A stretch of DNA of 64,000 nucleotides from Haloactinospora alba. GTDB taxonomy: Bacteria; Actinomycetota; Actinomycetes; Streptosporangiales; Streptosporangiaceae. Numbering within the stretch: the first letter of the stretch is position 1; every line of letters starts with the position of its first letter. Position numbers and translations under genes: made by a program. Below the pieces are notes generated by a model. It ran no database searches, was not told where the DNA came from, and was given only the letters and a program-made list of their open reading frames with translations. Location: contig NZ_VFQC01000001.1 in assembly GCF_006717075.1 (NCBI RefSeq), forward strand, positions 2,031,501 through 2,095,500, given 5' to 3'. Positions 26,936-34,308 of this stretch are shown in pieces.

Positions 26936-27790
26936 GTGACGAAACGCGACCTCGTCGCGCACTACCGCGAGGCGGCACCGTGGATGCTGCCGCACGTACG
27001 GAACCGTCCCGTGGCGCTGCACCGCTTCCCGGACGGCATCGATCCCTCCGGACCGGGGACGGCGGGGTTCTTCCAGAAACGGGTACCCGATACCGCGCCC
27101 CCGTGGGTACAACGCCTCCGTGTGGTGCGTGTCCGGGGTGGAACGCTCACCATGGTGTCCTGTACGAACGCGGCCACCCTGGCATGGCTCGCTGACCAGG
27201 GTGTCATCACGGTGCATCCCTGGTTGAGCCGCGCTGGCCACCTGGGGGAGCCGGATCGGCTCGTTGTGGATCTCGACCCGCCGAACGACGGGTTCGCCCG
27301 GGCCCGTTGGGCTGCCCGGTGCGTCCGGGAGACGCTCCAGGAGGCCGGTCTGGTGCCCTACGTGATGACCACCGGATCGCGCGGCCTGCATGTGGTGGTC
27401 CCGTTGCGGCCGGAGCGCGACCACGCGGCCGTGCGGGAGCTGGCGCTCGGCGTGGCCGAGGTCACGGCACGGCGCCATCCGGACCGGTTGACCACCCAGT
27501 TCCGGAAGGACCGACGCGGGGGGCGGTTGTTCCTCGACACTCTGCGCAACGCCTACGGGCAGCACGCCGTGGCCCCGTACGCCGTCCGTCCGTTGCCGGG
27601 CGCGCCCGTCGCCGCTCCCCTCTCCTGGGAGGAGCTGGAGGACGTTGACAGCCCACGCAGGTGGTCCGTGTCGAACTTCGGGGAACGGGTCCGGGTGCTG
27701 CGGCACCGGGGCAACCCCTGGCGGGACATGGCACGCCACGCGTGCTCCCCCGGGAAAGCGGCCCGCCGATTGGAGCGCATGGACGGCTGA
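26936..27790 (+). CDS. LigD-type primase-polymerase (NHEJ polymerase domain), stand-alone
   Basis: A 284-residue enzyme of the archaeo-eukaryotic primase fold, related to the polymerase domain of LigD, which fills and extends DNA ends in non-homologous end joining. Seen are VALHRFPDGID, FFQKRVPD, the metal-binding DLDPP (D112 and D114), TTGSRGLHVVVPL, and DTLRNAYGQHAVAPYAVR with the third acidic residue. No ligase or phosphoesterase domain is attached and no ku gene is near. The first usable start is GTG 26936, yet the 33 codons before it read on in the same frame as VRVGRYTVAVSRPDKELF, which matches the usual N-terminus; a TGA at 26828-26830 closes that frame. So the annotated protein may be truncated at the N-terminus or use a non-standard start. 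Confidence 0.85.
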   Translation: MTKRDLVAHYREAAPWMLPHVRNRPVALHRFPDGIDPSGPGTAGFFQKRVPDTAPPWVQRLRVVRVRGGTLTMVSCTNAATLAWLADQGVITVHPWLSRAGHLGEPDRLVVDLDPPNDGFARARWAARCVRETLQEAGLVPYVMTTGSRGLHVVVPLRPERDHAAVRELALGVAEVTARRHPDRLTTQFRKDRRGGRLFLDTLRNAYGQHAVAPYAVRPLPGAPVAAPLSWEELEDVDSPRRWSVSNFGERVRVLRHRGNPWRDMARHACSPGKAARRLERMDG

Positions 27791-27890
27791 TCCGGCCCCG
27801 TTCGCGCCACCGCGTCCCTCCCCCGGGTGGGAACCGCGATGCCCGGACACCTTCCGTGGAGCCTCCCGCGAGGAGCGGAGGCAGGGAAGT

Positions 27891-27990
27891 CACATATAGC
27901 CACTCACATAGAGTATTTGTTCCTATACAGGGAATATAAATAGTCAACCGAATCTTACTTTTTCTCCTTGCACATAACCGAAGAAAAGAG
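27891..27990 (+). promoter_or_regulatory. AT-rich promoter region of the protease/VMAP operon
   Basis: About 100 bases that are markedly AT-rich against the local background, with TATACA (27924-27929) and TATAAA (27935-27940) as possible -10 boxes. An imperfect dyad TTCC-N6-GGGAA spans 27920-27934. It ends with AAAGAGG, the ribosome site for the gene at 28002. The exact start of transcription cannot be fixed. Confidence 0.45.
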
Positions 27991-28001
27991 GATTCGTAAC
28001 G

Positions 28002-29876
28002 GTGGTACCTCCGTCGCTGGACCTCACCCCCGCGTGGCAAGTCCGGATCGTGGCTCACGGCGGCACGATCGCCGGAGGCGGAGTCCTCGTCCCCGGGAAC
28101 CAGATCCTGACCTGCGTACACGTTGTCAATGCCGCTCTGGACCGAGGGGATAGCCCTTCCCCACCAGGAGGGGAGAGCCCCCTGCGGGTGGATCTCCCCC
28201 ACGAGACCGGGTTCCGGCCCGCCGACGCTCGCGTCGTCACCGCGGCCTGGAACCCGGAACGGGACACCACACTTCTCGCGCTGGACAGCGCTCCTGCGCA
28301 CACGACGGCGCGGCTTGACCCGTGCATGGCGGACACCAGTCCCGCGAACACACCGCGACCGGTGCGCGTACGGGGCTATCCGCGTGGTACTCCCGAAGGG
28401 CTGACCGCGAGCGCGCGCGTCGTCGGCGTCGGTGGCGACCGCGCCCACCGGGCACAGCTCGACATCAGTACGGACGACCCGGTCCGGTTCGAGGCGGGGT
28501 TCAGCGGCTGCGGCGTGGTGGACACCGAGAGGGGATCAGTCGTCGGGATCCTCGTCAGCGCCCGCTACGGGGGATCCGAACCGGGACACGTCGGGATCAT
28601 GGAACCGGTCGAGATGGTGGAGAGCCTGTCCCACCACCTGTACGACCGGGAGCTCGAGGCGCTGCGCTCCGTACTCAGCGCGCTGCGGTTCGACGCCGTC
28701 CGTGACGTCTACCACGCGGTTGCGGGACGTGGCGCCTCCACCCCCGCTGGCTTCGCCACCGCCTGGGAGGCGTTCCTCCAGCTCCGCCAACTCGCCCCCA
28801 CCCCTGACGGGCTCCCCCGTGAGGTGTCCTTCGTGGCGGGGATCGCCAGGACCGGAGTGGCGAACACCGCCACTCTGCGCTCCTACATCGACAGCCGCCC
28901 CGCGCCGGAGGTCCCACCACACGCTCCAGCCCCGGTCCGGGAGGCCCCCGCGCCGAGCCCGCAGCCCTCGGGGACACTCATCGTCACCGCGGAGCCGGTT
29001 CCGGGACGCACCGCCCCCGGCGCCCGCCATCTCCTCACACACTGGGTCGACGACGGGGAGACCCTCACCAACGGCGGTTCCGTCGAGATCGGCCAGACCC
29101 AGCTGCGCGAGTCCGTACTGGATCTGATCGGACGCGTCGAGGAGCGGATCCCGGTCTCGCAGGCCGGAAGTTCCACCGCCCTGCGCTTGGACTTCGTGCT
29201 TCCCTTCACTCTTCTCACCCGGGGAATCGCGGAATGGCGCCTACCAGCGCCGCTTACCGGCGAGGGGGAGCGCATAGGAGCCTCGTACGACCTCGTGCTG
29301 CATTCCCGGGAACGCCTGTGCAACCGGGGGTGGGAACGAGCGCGGCACAAACTGGCCGAACGTTGGCACACTCTGGGAGAGAACGGGTCCGGGAGGGTCT
29401 ACCACGTTCCCGTGGAGTCCGAGGCCGCCGCGGACCCGGGAATGCAGGACAGTATGTGCGACCCGGCGATCATCGCGTGTGTTCTCGGCAGGAGCCCCTC
29501 CCAACGGGAGGGCGCCTTGCAGCTCGGATGCGCGCTGCAGACCGGAATGCCGGCCATAGCCTGGCTGGACTCCGACGACCCCCAGGAGACGAGGAACTTC
29601 CAGGAGGACTTCGCCCGCCTGGCTTCCAGCGCGGGAAACACCCTGACGGGCGAGAACGTGCTGGAGCTGCCGCACTGGGTACGGAAGTGCCGAACACGGG
29701 ACGACTCCCCGCCCCAACGGGACCGTGGCTACGACCCGTACAGCGTGCACCTCATCCTGGACGACATGGTGCACATACGGAGACTGTCCAGGATCGGGAT
29801 CCTCGCGCTGCCGAAACGGGCGAGGAGGGAGCGTTCGGCCGCCGTACCCCCGTCCGGGAGCACCGCACCCCACTGA
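28002..29876 (+). CDS. Trypsin-like protease - EAD2 - VMAP-C conflict-system protein
   Basis: A 624-residue cytoplasmic protein (no signal peptide). Residues 10-205 are a trypsin-like protease with an intact triad: H40 in ILTCVHVV, D88 in ERDTTLLAL and S168 in GFSGCGVVD. Residues 215-290 match effector-associated domain 2, with LRSVLSALRF and the closing DGLPREVSFVAGIA. A Pro-rich linker follows (about 300-335). From about 340 to 605 the protein matches the VMAP-C domain of vWA-MoxR-associated conflict systems (LRLDFVLPFTLLTRGIAEW, SYDLVLHSRERL, RWHTL). These domains were predicted computationally by Aravind and colleagues to take part in immunity or self/non-self conflict. The start GTG 28002 has AAGAGG ten bases upstream. 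The Trypco1 gene follows 74 bases downstream. No MoxR or vWA gene is near. Confidence 0.85.
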   Translation: MVPPSLDLTPAWQVRIVAHGGTIAGGGVLVPGNQILTCVHVVNAALDRGDSPSPPGGESPLRVDLPHETGFRPADARVVTAAWNPERDTTLLALDSAPAHTTARLDPCMADTSPANTPRPVRVRGYPRGTPEGLTASARVVGVGGDRAHRAQLDISTDDPVRFEAGFSGCGVVDTERGSVVGILVSARYGGSEPGHVGIMEPVEMVESLSHHLYDRELEALRSVLSALRFDAVRDVYHAVAGRGASTPAGFATAWEAFLQLRQLAPTPDGLPREVSFVAGIARTGVANTATLRSYIDSRPAPEVPPHAPAPVREAPAPSPQPSGTLIVTAEPVPGRTAPGARHLLTHWVDDGETLTNGGSVEIGQTQLRESVLDLIGRVEERIPVSQAGSSTALRLDFVLPFTLLTRGIAEWRLPAPLTGEGERIGASYDLVLHSRERLCNRGWERARHKLAERWHTLGENGSGRVYHVPVESEAAADPGMQDSMCDPAIIACVLGRSPSQREGALQLGCALQTGMPAIAWLDSDDPQETRNFQEDFARLASSAGNTLTGENVLELPHWVRKCRTRDDSPPQRDRGYDPYSVHLILDDMVHIRRLSRIGILALPKRARRERSAAVPPSGSTAPH

Positions 29877-29950
29877 CCGACCGCGTCCCGCGCGAGACGA
29901 GAACCCCGCGAGCCGAACGAGAACGCCCCCACCCCGCGAGGGAGACCCCC

Positions 29951-30286
29951 ATGACGGAAATCATAAGGTTCACGAGCACACGCGGAGATCCCATCCTTGT
30001 CGAGGCGACCGGAACGTCATCCGTGATGCGCGAGGTCTCCGGGACAGCGGGTTTCCGGAACTCGGAACACGCCTTCGAGACGATCCTGGGAAAGGTCCGC
30101 GACATGTCCGACCTCGTCGCGGGGGAACTGACCCGGCTCTCCTCGGGTCCGGACGAGGTCACCGTGGAGCTGGGGGTCAACGTCAGCGCCGAGGCGGACG
30201 TCTTCATCGCCCGCGCCTCCGGCGAGAGCAGCATCACCGTCACCATGACGTGGCGAAACGACGGCTCCGGCGGGTGGGAGGCGTGA
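29951..30286 (+). CDS. Trypco1 / CU044_2847-family partner protein
   Basis: A 111-residue protein of the trypsin-co-occurring domain 1 type. The family pattern is clear: MTEIIRFTSTRGDPILVEAT at the start, a helix around FETILGKVRDMSDLVAGEL, then SGPDEVTVELGVNVSAEADVFIARAS and a last strand SITVTMTWR. Such proteins sit next to trypsin-like proteases of predicted conflict systems and are thought to be their regulators or substrates; that is a prediction. The start ATG 29951 has GAGGGAG directly upstream. It follows the protease gene in the same operon and converges on the acyl-CoA ligase gene with 18 bases between the stops. Confidence 0.85.
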   Translation: MTEIIRFTSTRGDPILVEATGTSSVMREVSGTAGFRNSEHAFETILGKVRDMSDLVAGELTRLSSGPDEVTVELGVNVSAEADVFIARASGESSITVTMTWRNDGSGGWEA

Positions 30287-30304
30287 CGGCCGGGCCCGCC
30301 CGCG

Positions 30305-32110
30305 TCACCGACGCTCGTACATCCCGGCGATCTCGTCCGCGTACCTTTCCAGTATCCGGGTCCGGCGCAGTTTCAGCGTCGGTGTGAGCGTCTCCTCCGC
30401 GACGCTGAACCCCGGATCGATCAGGGTGAACTCGCGGATGGCCTCGGCACGGGAGACCGTGGTGTTGGCGTCGTCCACGGCGCGCTGCACCGCGGCGCGC
30501 AGCCTCGGGTCGGTAGCCAGGTCAGCCACCCCGTACTCCTCCGGGTACCCGTTCTCCCGTTTCCACGCGGAGAACTCCTCCGGCGCGAGGCTGACCAGAG
30601 CCGCGACGAACGGTTTCCCGTCCCCCACGAGCATGCACTGGTCCACCAGGGGGTCGACGCACACACGTTCCTCGATCGGAGCCGGGGTGACGTTCTTCCC
30701 TCCCGCGGTGACCAGGATCTCCTTCTTCCGTCCCGTCACCCGGATGTAACCCTCGGAATCCAGCTCACCAAGGTCGCCCGTGGCGAACCAGCCGTCCGTG
30801 AAGGCCGCCTCGGTGGCTTCGGGTCGGTTCCAGTACCGGTCGAAAACGTGCGGCCCGGAGACCAGGATCTCGCCGTCGTCGGCGATCCGCACCGCGGCGC
30901 CGGGCAACGGGGTCCCGATGGTTCCGGGACGCACACGGCCGGGGACGTTGGCCACCACGGCCGCTGTCGTCTCGGTCAGCCCGTAGCCCTCGTACACGTC
31001 CAGTCCCACACCCCGGTAGAAGTGCAGCAGCCGCTCGTCCAGCGCACCCCCGCCGGAAATGATGCTGCCGCACCGTCCACCGAGCGCGTTCCGCAACTGC
31101 CGGTACACCAGCGGCTCGAAGACGGCACGCGCGGCACGTAGCCACGGCCGGGGCCCGCTCCGGTCGAGAGACCTGCTGTAAGCGACCGCCACCGCCTCCG
31201 CACGGTCGAAGATCCTGCGCCGCAGACCACTGGTCCGGTTACGCGCGCTGCTGTGGACCTTCTCCACCACGTAGGGCACGGCGAGCAGGAAACTCGGGCG
31301 GAACGTGGCCAGATCCGCTATGAGGGAACGGACGCTGCCCGTGTGTCCCAGCTTCGCTCCCGCCTGTACCACACCGATCTGGACCATGCGCCCGAAGACG
31401 TGGGCGAGCGGGAGGAAGAGCAGCGTGGACGGCGTGCTCCCGTCCGGCTGGGGACGGAACAGTACCGACAGCTCCTGCACCACGCTGTCGACCTCGGCGC
31501 GGAAGTTGGCGTGCGTGAGCACGCACCCCTTGGGTGTACCGGTGGTTCCCGACGTGTAGACAATGGTCGCTGGCTCACCGCTCGCCACCCCGGACCGGCG
31601 TTGCGCGAGCTCAGCGTCGGTGACCCCGGCACCGGCACCGTCCAGCTCGTCCAGGGCTCCCCGGTCGATGGTCCACACCCGGCCCAGGTCCGGAAGCTGG
31701 TCCTGGAGGTCCCGGACAGTAGCAGCGCGCGTCTCGTCGTCCACGAAACAGGCCACCGCTCCGGAGTCCCGCAGGATCATCGCGATCTGCTCGGCCGAGG
31801 ACGAGGGATAGATCGGCACGCTCACCGCACCGGCCGCCCAGACAGCGTAGTCGAGCACGGTCCACTCGTAGCGGTTTCCGGAGAGCAGAGCCACCCGTTG
31901 CCCCTCGGTGACGCCGCACGCCATGAGCCCCTTCGCCGCTGAGGCGACCCAGTCCCGGGTCCGGGCAGCGCTGATGTCACGCCAACCCCCCGAGTCCGGG
32001 ATGCTGAGCATGGGACGGTCCGGGTCCCGCGCGGCCCGGTCGAACAGTGTCTCGGCCAGTCCGCGGGGGTCGGGATCCACGCTGGCCTCTGGTGCGGAGA
32101 TATGCTGCAC
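30305..32110 (-). CDS. Long-chain fatty acid-CoA ligase (FadD15-like)
   Basis: An AMP-forming acyl-CoA synthetase of about 601 residues that activates fatty acids with ATP and CoA. The P-loop-like motif is TIVYTSGTTGTPKGCVLTH, the adenine site is YEGYGLTETTA, then ATGDLGELDSEGYIRVTGRKKE with the hinge, and the C-terminal Lys region is ETLTPTLKLRR. It is the long-insert form typical of membrane-lipid or storage-lipid ligases (LACS/FadD15). The start is unsure: GTG 32110 is where family similarity begins, but ATG 32170 and ATG 32182 are in frame and none has a good ribosome site. Confidence 0.92.
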   Translation of the reverse strand: MQHISAPEASVDPDPRGLAETLFDRAARDPDRPMLSIPDSGGWRDISAARTRDWVASAAKGLMACGVTEGQRVALLSGNRYEWTVLDYAVWAAGAVSVPIYPSSSAEQIAMILRDSGAVACFVDDETRAATVRDLQDQLPDLGRVWTIDRGALDELDGAGAGVTDAELAQRRSGVASGEPATIVYTSGTTGTPKGCVLTHANFRAEVDSVVQELSVLFRPQPDGSTPSTLLFLPLAHVFGRMVQIGVVQAGAKLGHTGSVRSLIADLATFRPSFLLAVPYVVEKVHSSARNRTSGLRRRIFDRAEAVAVAYSRSLDRSGPRPWLRAARAVFEPLVYRQLRNALGGRCGSIISGGGALDERLLHFYRGVGLDVYEGYGLTETTAAVVANVPGRVRPGTIGTPLPGAAVRIADDGEILVSGPHVFDRYWNRPEATEAAFTDGWFATGDLGELDSEGYIRVTGRKKEILVTAGGKNVTPAPIEERVCVDPLVDQCMLVGDGKPFVAALVSLAPEEFSAWKRENGYPEEYGVADLATDPRLRAAVQRAVDDANTTVSRAEAIREFTLIDPGFSVAEETLTPTLKLRRTRILERYADEIAGMYERR

Positions 32111-32388
32111 ACTTCCGGTGTATCGGATGGCGGCACCGTGCAACGCCGGTACGCGCCCCTCAGCCGCCATGAGATGGCCCATAGTCGCTGACCGACGCGG
32201 GGACGGCGCACGTGCCGCTCCCCCATCGGGCCCCTCGAACGGCGACCGCCTTCCGGAACCCCGCGGTGGCACAACGGATCCGCTCCGTAACCGGCCCACC
32301 TAGCGTCTCTCCCGCCGCAAACGCAACATCCATCGCGCGCACACCGCCGAGGGGGGCGACCGGCCGACCTGCTCCCCTTCCTGACCTT

Positions 32389-32421
32389 CCTTACAGACGC
32401 TACTCCCCGTAAGGTGCTTAC
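32389..32421. promoter_or_regulatory. Nested inverted repeats at the antitoxin start (candidate auto-operator)
   Basis: GTAAG-GTG-CTTAC (32409-32421) is a perfect dyad that ends one base before the antitoxin start codon, and CCTTAC (32389-32394) pairs with the GTAAGG half (32409-32414) as a second, wider dyad. Three TTAC/GTAA half-sites in a row over the promoter are what Phd/YefM antitoxins usually bind to repress themselves. The AAGGTG inside the dyad is also the ribosome site. Confidence 0.6.
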
Positions 32422-32589
32422 ATGGAGCTGATGAAGGTCGAGGACGCACGGAAGAACTTCGCGGACATCCTCAACGAGGTCCGGTACCAGGGGAAACAGA
32501 TCATCATCACCCGGCACGGGAAACCGGTCGCCAAGATCGCCCCTCTCACGGAGGAGGAACGCGCCGAGTACGGGAACCCGTCACCCTGA
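32422..32589 (+). CDS. Phd/YefM-family antitoxin, orphan
   Basis: A 55-residue protein with the Phd/YefM DNA-binding fold: MELMKVEDARKNFADILNEV for the first strand and helices, GKQIIITRHGKPVAKIAPL for the beta pair, and a short charged tail EEERAEYGNPSP. Full-length antitoxins are usually 75-90 residues; this one keeps the DNA-binding half but has almost none of the C-terminal region that neutralises a toxin. No Doc, YoeB or VapC-like gene follows in the 126 bases to the next gene. It may therefore act only as a small repressor. The start ATG 32422 has AAGGTG five bases upstream. Confidence 0.8.
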   Translation: MELMKVEDARKNFADILNEVRYQGKQIIITRHGKPVAKIAPLTEEERAEYGNPSP

Positions 32590-32715
32590 ACCACAGAGCG
32601 GTTGCTGTTCGGCGGTGTGTCCTCCCGCCCGACCGCGCGGGAGCGTTCCCGCACGACCGTGCCGGTGCGGCACCGGCGGCCCGCTCGTGACGGCCAGCCC
32701 GCCGGGGGCGGGAGC

Positions 32716-33375
32716 CTAGCCGGAGGCGTCGAAACGCACCATGAGCGCGGTCCCTTCGGCGGTAACCGTGCCGTTGTGCCGGACCTCTCCGGAGACGAAG
32801 ACCTTGCGGCGCTCGGTACCGGTGACACGCGCGGTGACCTCCAACGGGGCGTGCAGCGGTGTGGGGCTGCGGTAGTTCACGTCCAGGTTGGCCGTCATCC
32901 CGGGCATGCCGGCCGCGCTCGCCGCGCCTCCCAGTGCCTGGTCGAGTATCGCCGCGATCCAGCCACCGTGTACGAGGCCGGGAGGTCCCTGGTACACGCC
33001 GTTCAGAGTGATCTCGGCGCGCAGCCCGTCTCCGGAACGTTCCAGTTGCAGCGGCGGGGACGCCGGGTTCGTGACTCCGGAGACGACGTTGGTCAGCGTT
33101 CCGTACTCGGCGGTGCCGTCCGGTCGGGTCTGTTCCATGAGCGCACCGGTCTCCCGGCGGGTTCCACTGATCCGCTCGGTGGCGGCGGCCACGGACGCGC
33201 GCGCCTCGGCGAGGTCCTCCGGACCGGCCTCGGTGTGGGCAACGGCGTCGACCAGAGCGCGGACATCCGCCACCAACGCTGTCAGTTCGCTGGGAATCTC
33301 GTGCTCGGGCAGCACGGACAACCCGAACTCTCGGGGATCGGGGGTTTCCGCTACCGGCTGGTCGTGAACCGTCAT
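32716..33375 (-). CDS. Hotdog-fold thioesterase (PaaI/YbgC-like)
   Basis: A 219-residue protein. The N-terminal 80 residues are helical and charged; the hotdog domain spans about 95-215, with the active-site helix start GPPGLVHGGWIAAILDQALGG and strand NLDVNYRSPTPL followed by FVSGEVRHNGTVTAEGTALMVRF. It should hydrolyse acyl-CoA thioesters, which fits its neighbour, an acyl-CoA ligase, though they are separate units. ATG 33375 has GAGAGAAGAG just upstream; the longer open frame has no such site and would cross the operator-like palindrome at 33442. Confidence 0.85.
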   Translation of the reverse strand: MTVHDQPVAETPDPREFGLSVLPEHEIPSELTALVADVRALVDAVAHTEAGPEDLAEARASVAAATERISGTRRETGALMEQTRPDGTAEYGTLTNVVSGVTNPASPPLQLERSGDGLRAEITLNGVYQGPPGLVHGGWIAAILDQALGGAASAAGMPGMTANLDVNYRSPTPLHAPLEVTARVTGTERRKVFVSGEVRHNGTVTAEGTALMVRFDASG

Positions 33376-33441
33376 GCTCTTCTCTCGTCGTGTCTCTCGG
33401 CTGTGTCGCGGGACGGCCGTACCGCCACCAGAGCAGAATAT

Positions 33442-33453
33442 TACTCGGTAGTA
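33442..33453. promoter_or_regulatory. Dyad TACT-CGGT-AGTA in the thioesterase promoter
   Basis: A perfect inverted repeat (TACTCGGTAGTA) with AT-rich flanks (AATATTACTC on one side, AGTAC on the other), 67 bases before the thioesterase start. It overlaps a possible minus-strand -10 box (TAATAT). Its size and place suit a TetR- or MarR-type operator; the regulator is not in the window as far as I can see. Confidence 0.4.
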
Positions 33454-33464
33454 GTACAGCGTGG

Positions 33465-33486
33465 CCAACCCTCCCCGAGGGGTTGG
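33465..33486 (-). terminator. Hairpin after the GNAT gene
   Basis: CCAACCC (33465-33471) pairs with GGGTTGG (33480-33486), and the outer GGCC/GGCC bases extend it. It lies about 90 bases past the acetyltransferase stop on the minus strand. There is no T run. Confidence 0.4.
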
Positions 33487-33573
33487 GGCCGCCCCACTCT
33501 GCAACCCGCGGCGATCCACCACCTATTTCGTGACACGTGCCACCGGCATCGGGACGGCGCTGCCGGTTCCCGT

Positions 33574-33999
33574 TCACAACTCCTTGCGCATGTGCAGGTG
33601 CGGGATCCCGGCCTCGAGGAACCGCTCGCCGTGGGCGGCGTATCCGAGCCGCTCGTAGAAACCACGGGCGTGTAGCTGGGCGTGCAGTTCCACCACCGCC
33701 AGACCCCGCTTGGCGGCGCGCTCCTCGAGCCCGTCCACCAGGGCCTTTCCCGCACCCGTTCCCCGCGCGTGCGGCAACACGGCCAACCGCCCGAGCAGAC
33801 CCTGCTCCCCCTCGACCACCATCCGGCCGGTACCCACGGGACTGCCGTCGAGGCGTGCCAGCAGATGGTCCGCATCCCGGTCTCGGCTGTCCGGTTCCTC
33901 GTCGACGGGAACCTGCTGCTCAGCCACGAAAACGGCGCCCCGGATGGTGAACACGAGCGCGCGTTCCAGGGCATCACTAGCGAGTTCAACGGTCACCAT
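33574..33999 (-). CDS. GNAT family N-acetyltransferase
   Basis: A 141-residue acetyltransferase. The fold signatures are IRGAVFVAEQQVPVDEE near the N-terminus (the ElaA-like acceptor loop), PVGTGRMVVEGEQGLLGRLAVLPHARGTGAGKALV with the acetyl-CoA binding R/QxxGxG/A pattern (here ARGTGAG), and ARGFYERLGYAAHGE with the conserved Tyr. It should move an acetyl group from acetyl-CoA to a small amine or protein; the target is unknown. The reading frame stays open far upstream across the ThDP enzyme gene on the other strand, so the start is set by homology at ATG 33999. It is divergent from that gene. Confidence 0.88.
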   Translation of the reverse strand: MVTVELASDALERALVFTIRGAVFVAEQQVPVDEEPDSRDRDADHLLARLDGSPVGTGRMVVEGEQGLLGRLAVLPHARGTGAGKALVDGLEERAAKRGLAVVELHAQLHARGFYERLGYAAHGERFLEAGIPHLHMRKEL

Positions 34000-34308
34000 G
34001 GGTACCGAGCCTATACCGCGGTCGCGTCGCAGCAGTGCCCGCGTGGTACGGGCAAGCACCGTACCCGGCGGTTGTGGCACCACCTTGCCTCCCCGCGACA
34101 TCACACGTGGCGACAACGGCGTAAGTCGGCGCGAGGCGGGAAAGTCCCGCAGGGGACCAGACCCCGTTCGGTGGAGACTGTTCGTCCCGAGCGGCGTAGT
34201 CCAGCACCGCGCCGGTGCGGTGCTGGCGCGTCGCGCGGCAGGGACAAGCGTGTGCCGAACAGGGACTGGCACCCGTGCCACACGACGACGTGTCGGAAGG
34301 ACGATCCG
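34000..34308. other. Divergent promoter region
   Basis: The 309 bases between the GNAT gene (minus) and the ThDP-enzyme gene (plus). A ribosome site GGAAGG lies at 34295-34300 for the latter. No clear promoter boxes or repeats were seen. Confidence 0.4.

Noticed and set aside
32590-32715. Toxin gene partner of the Phd-like antitoxin
   Set aside because: The 126 bases after the antitoxin hold no frame with Doc, YoeB or PIN-like features.
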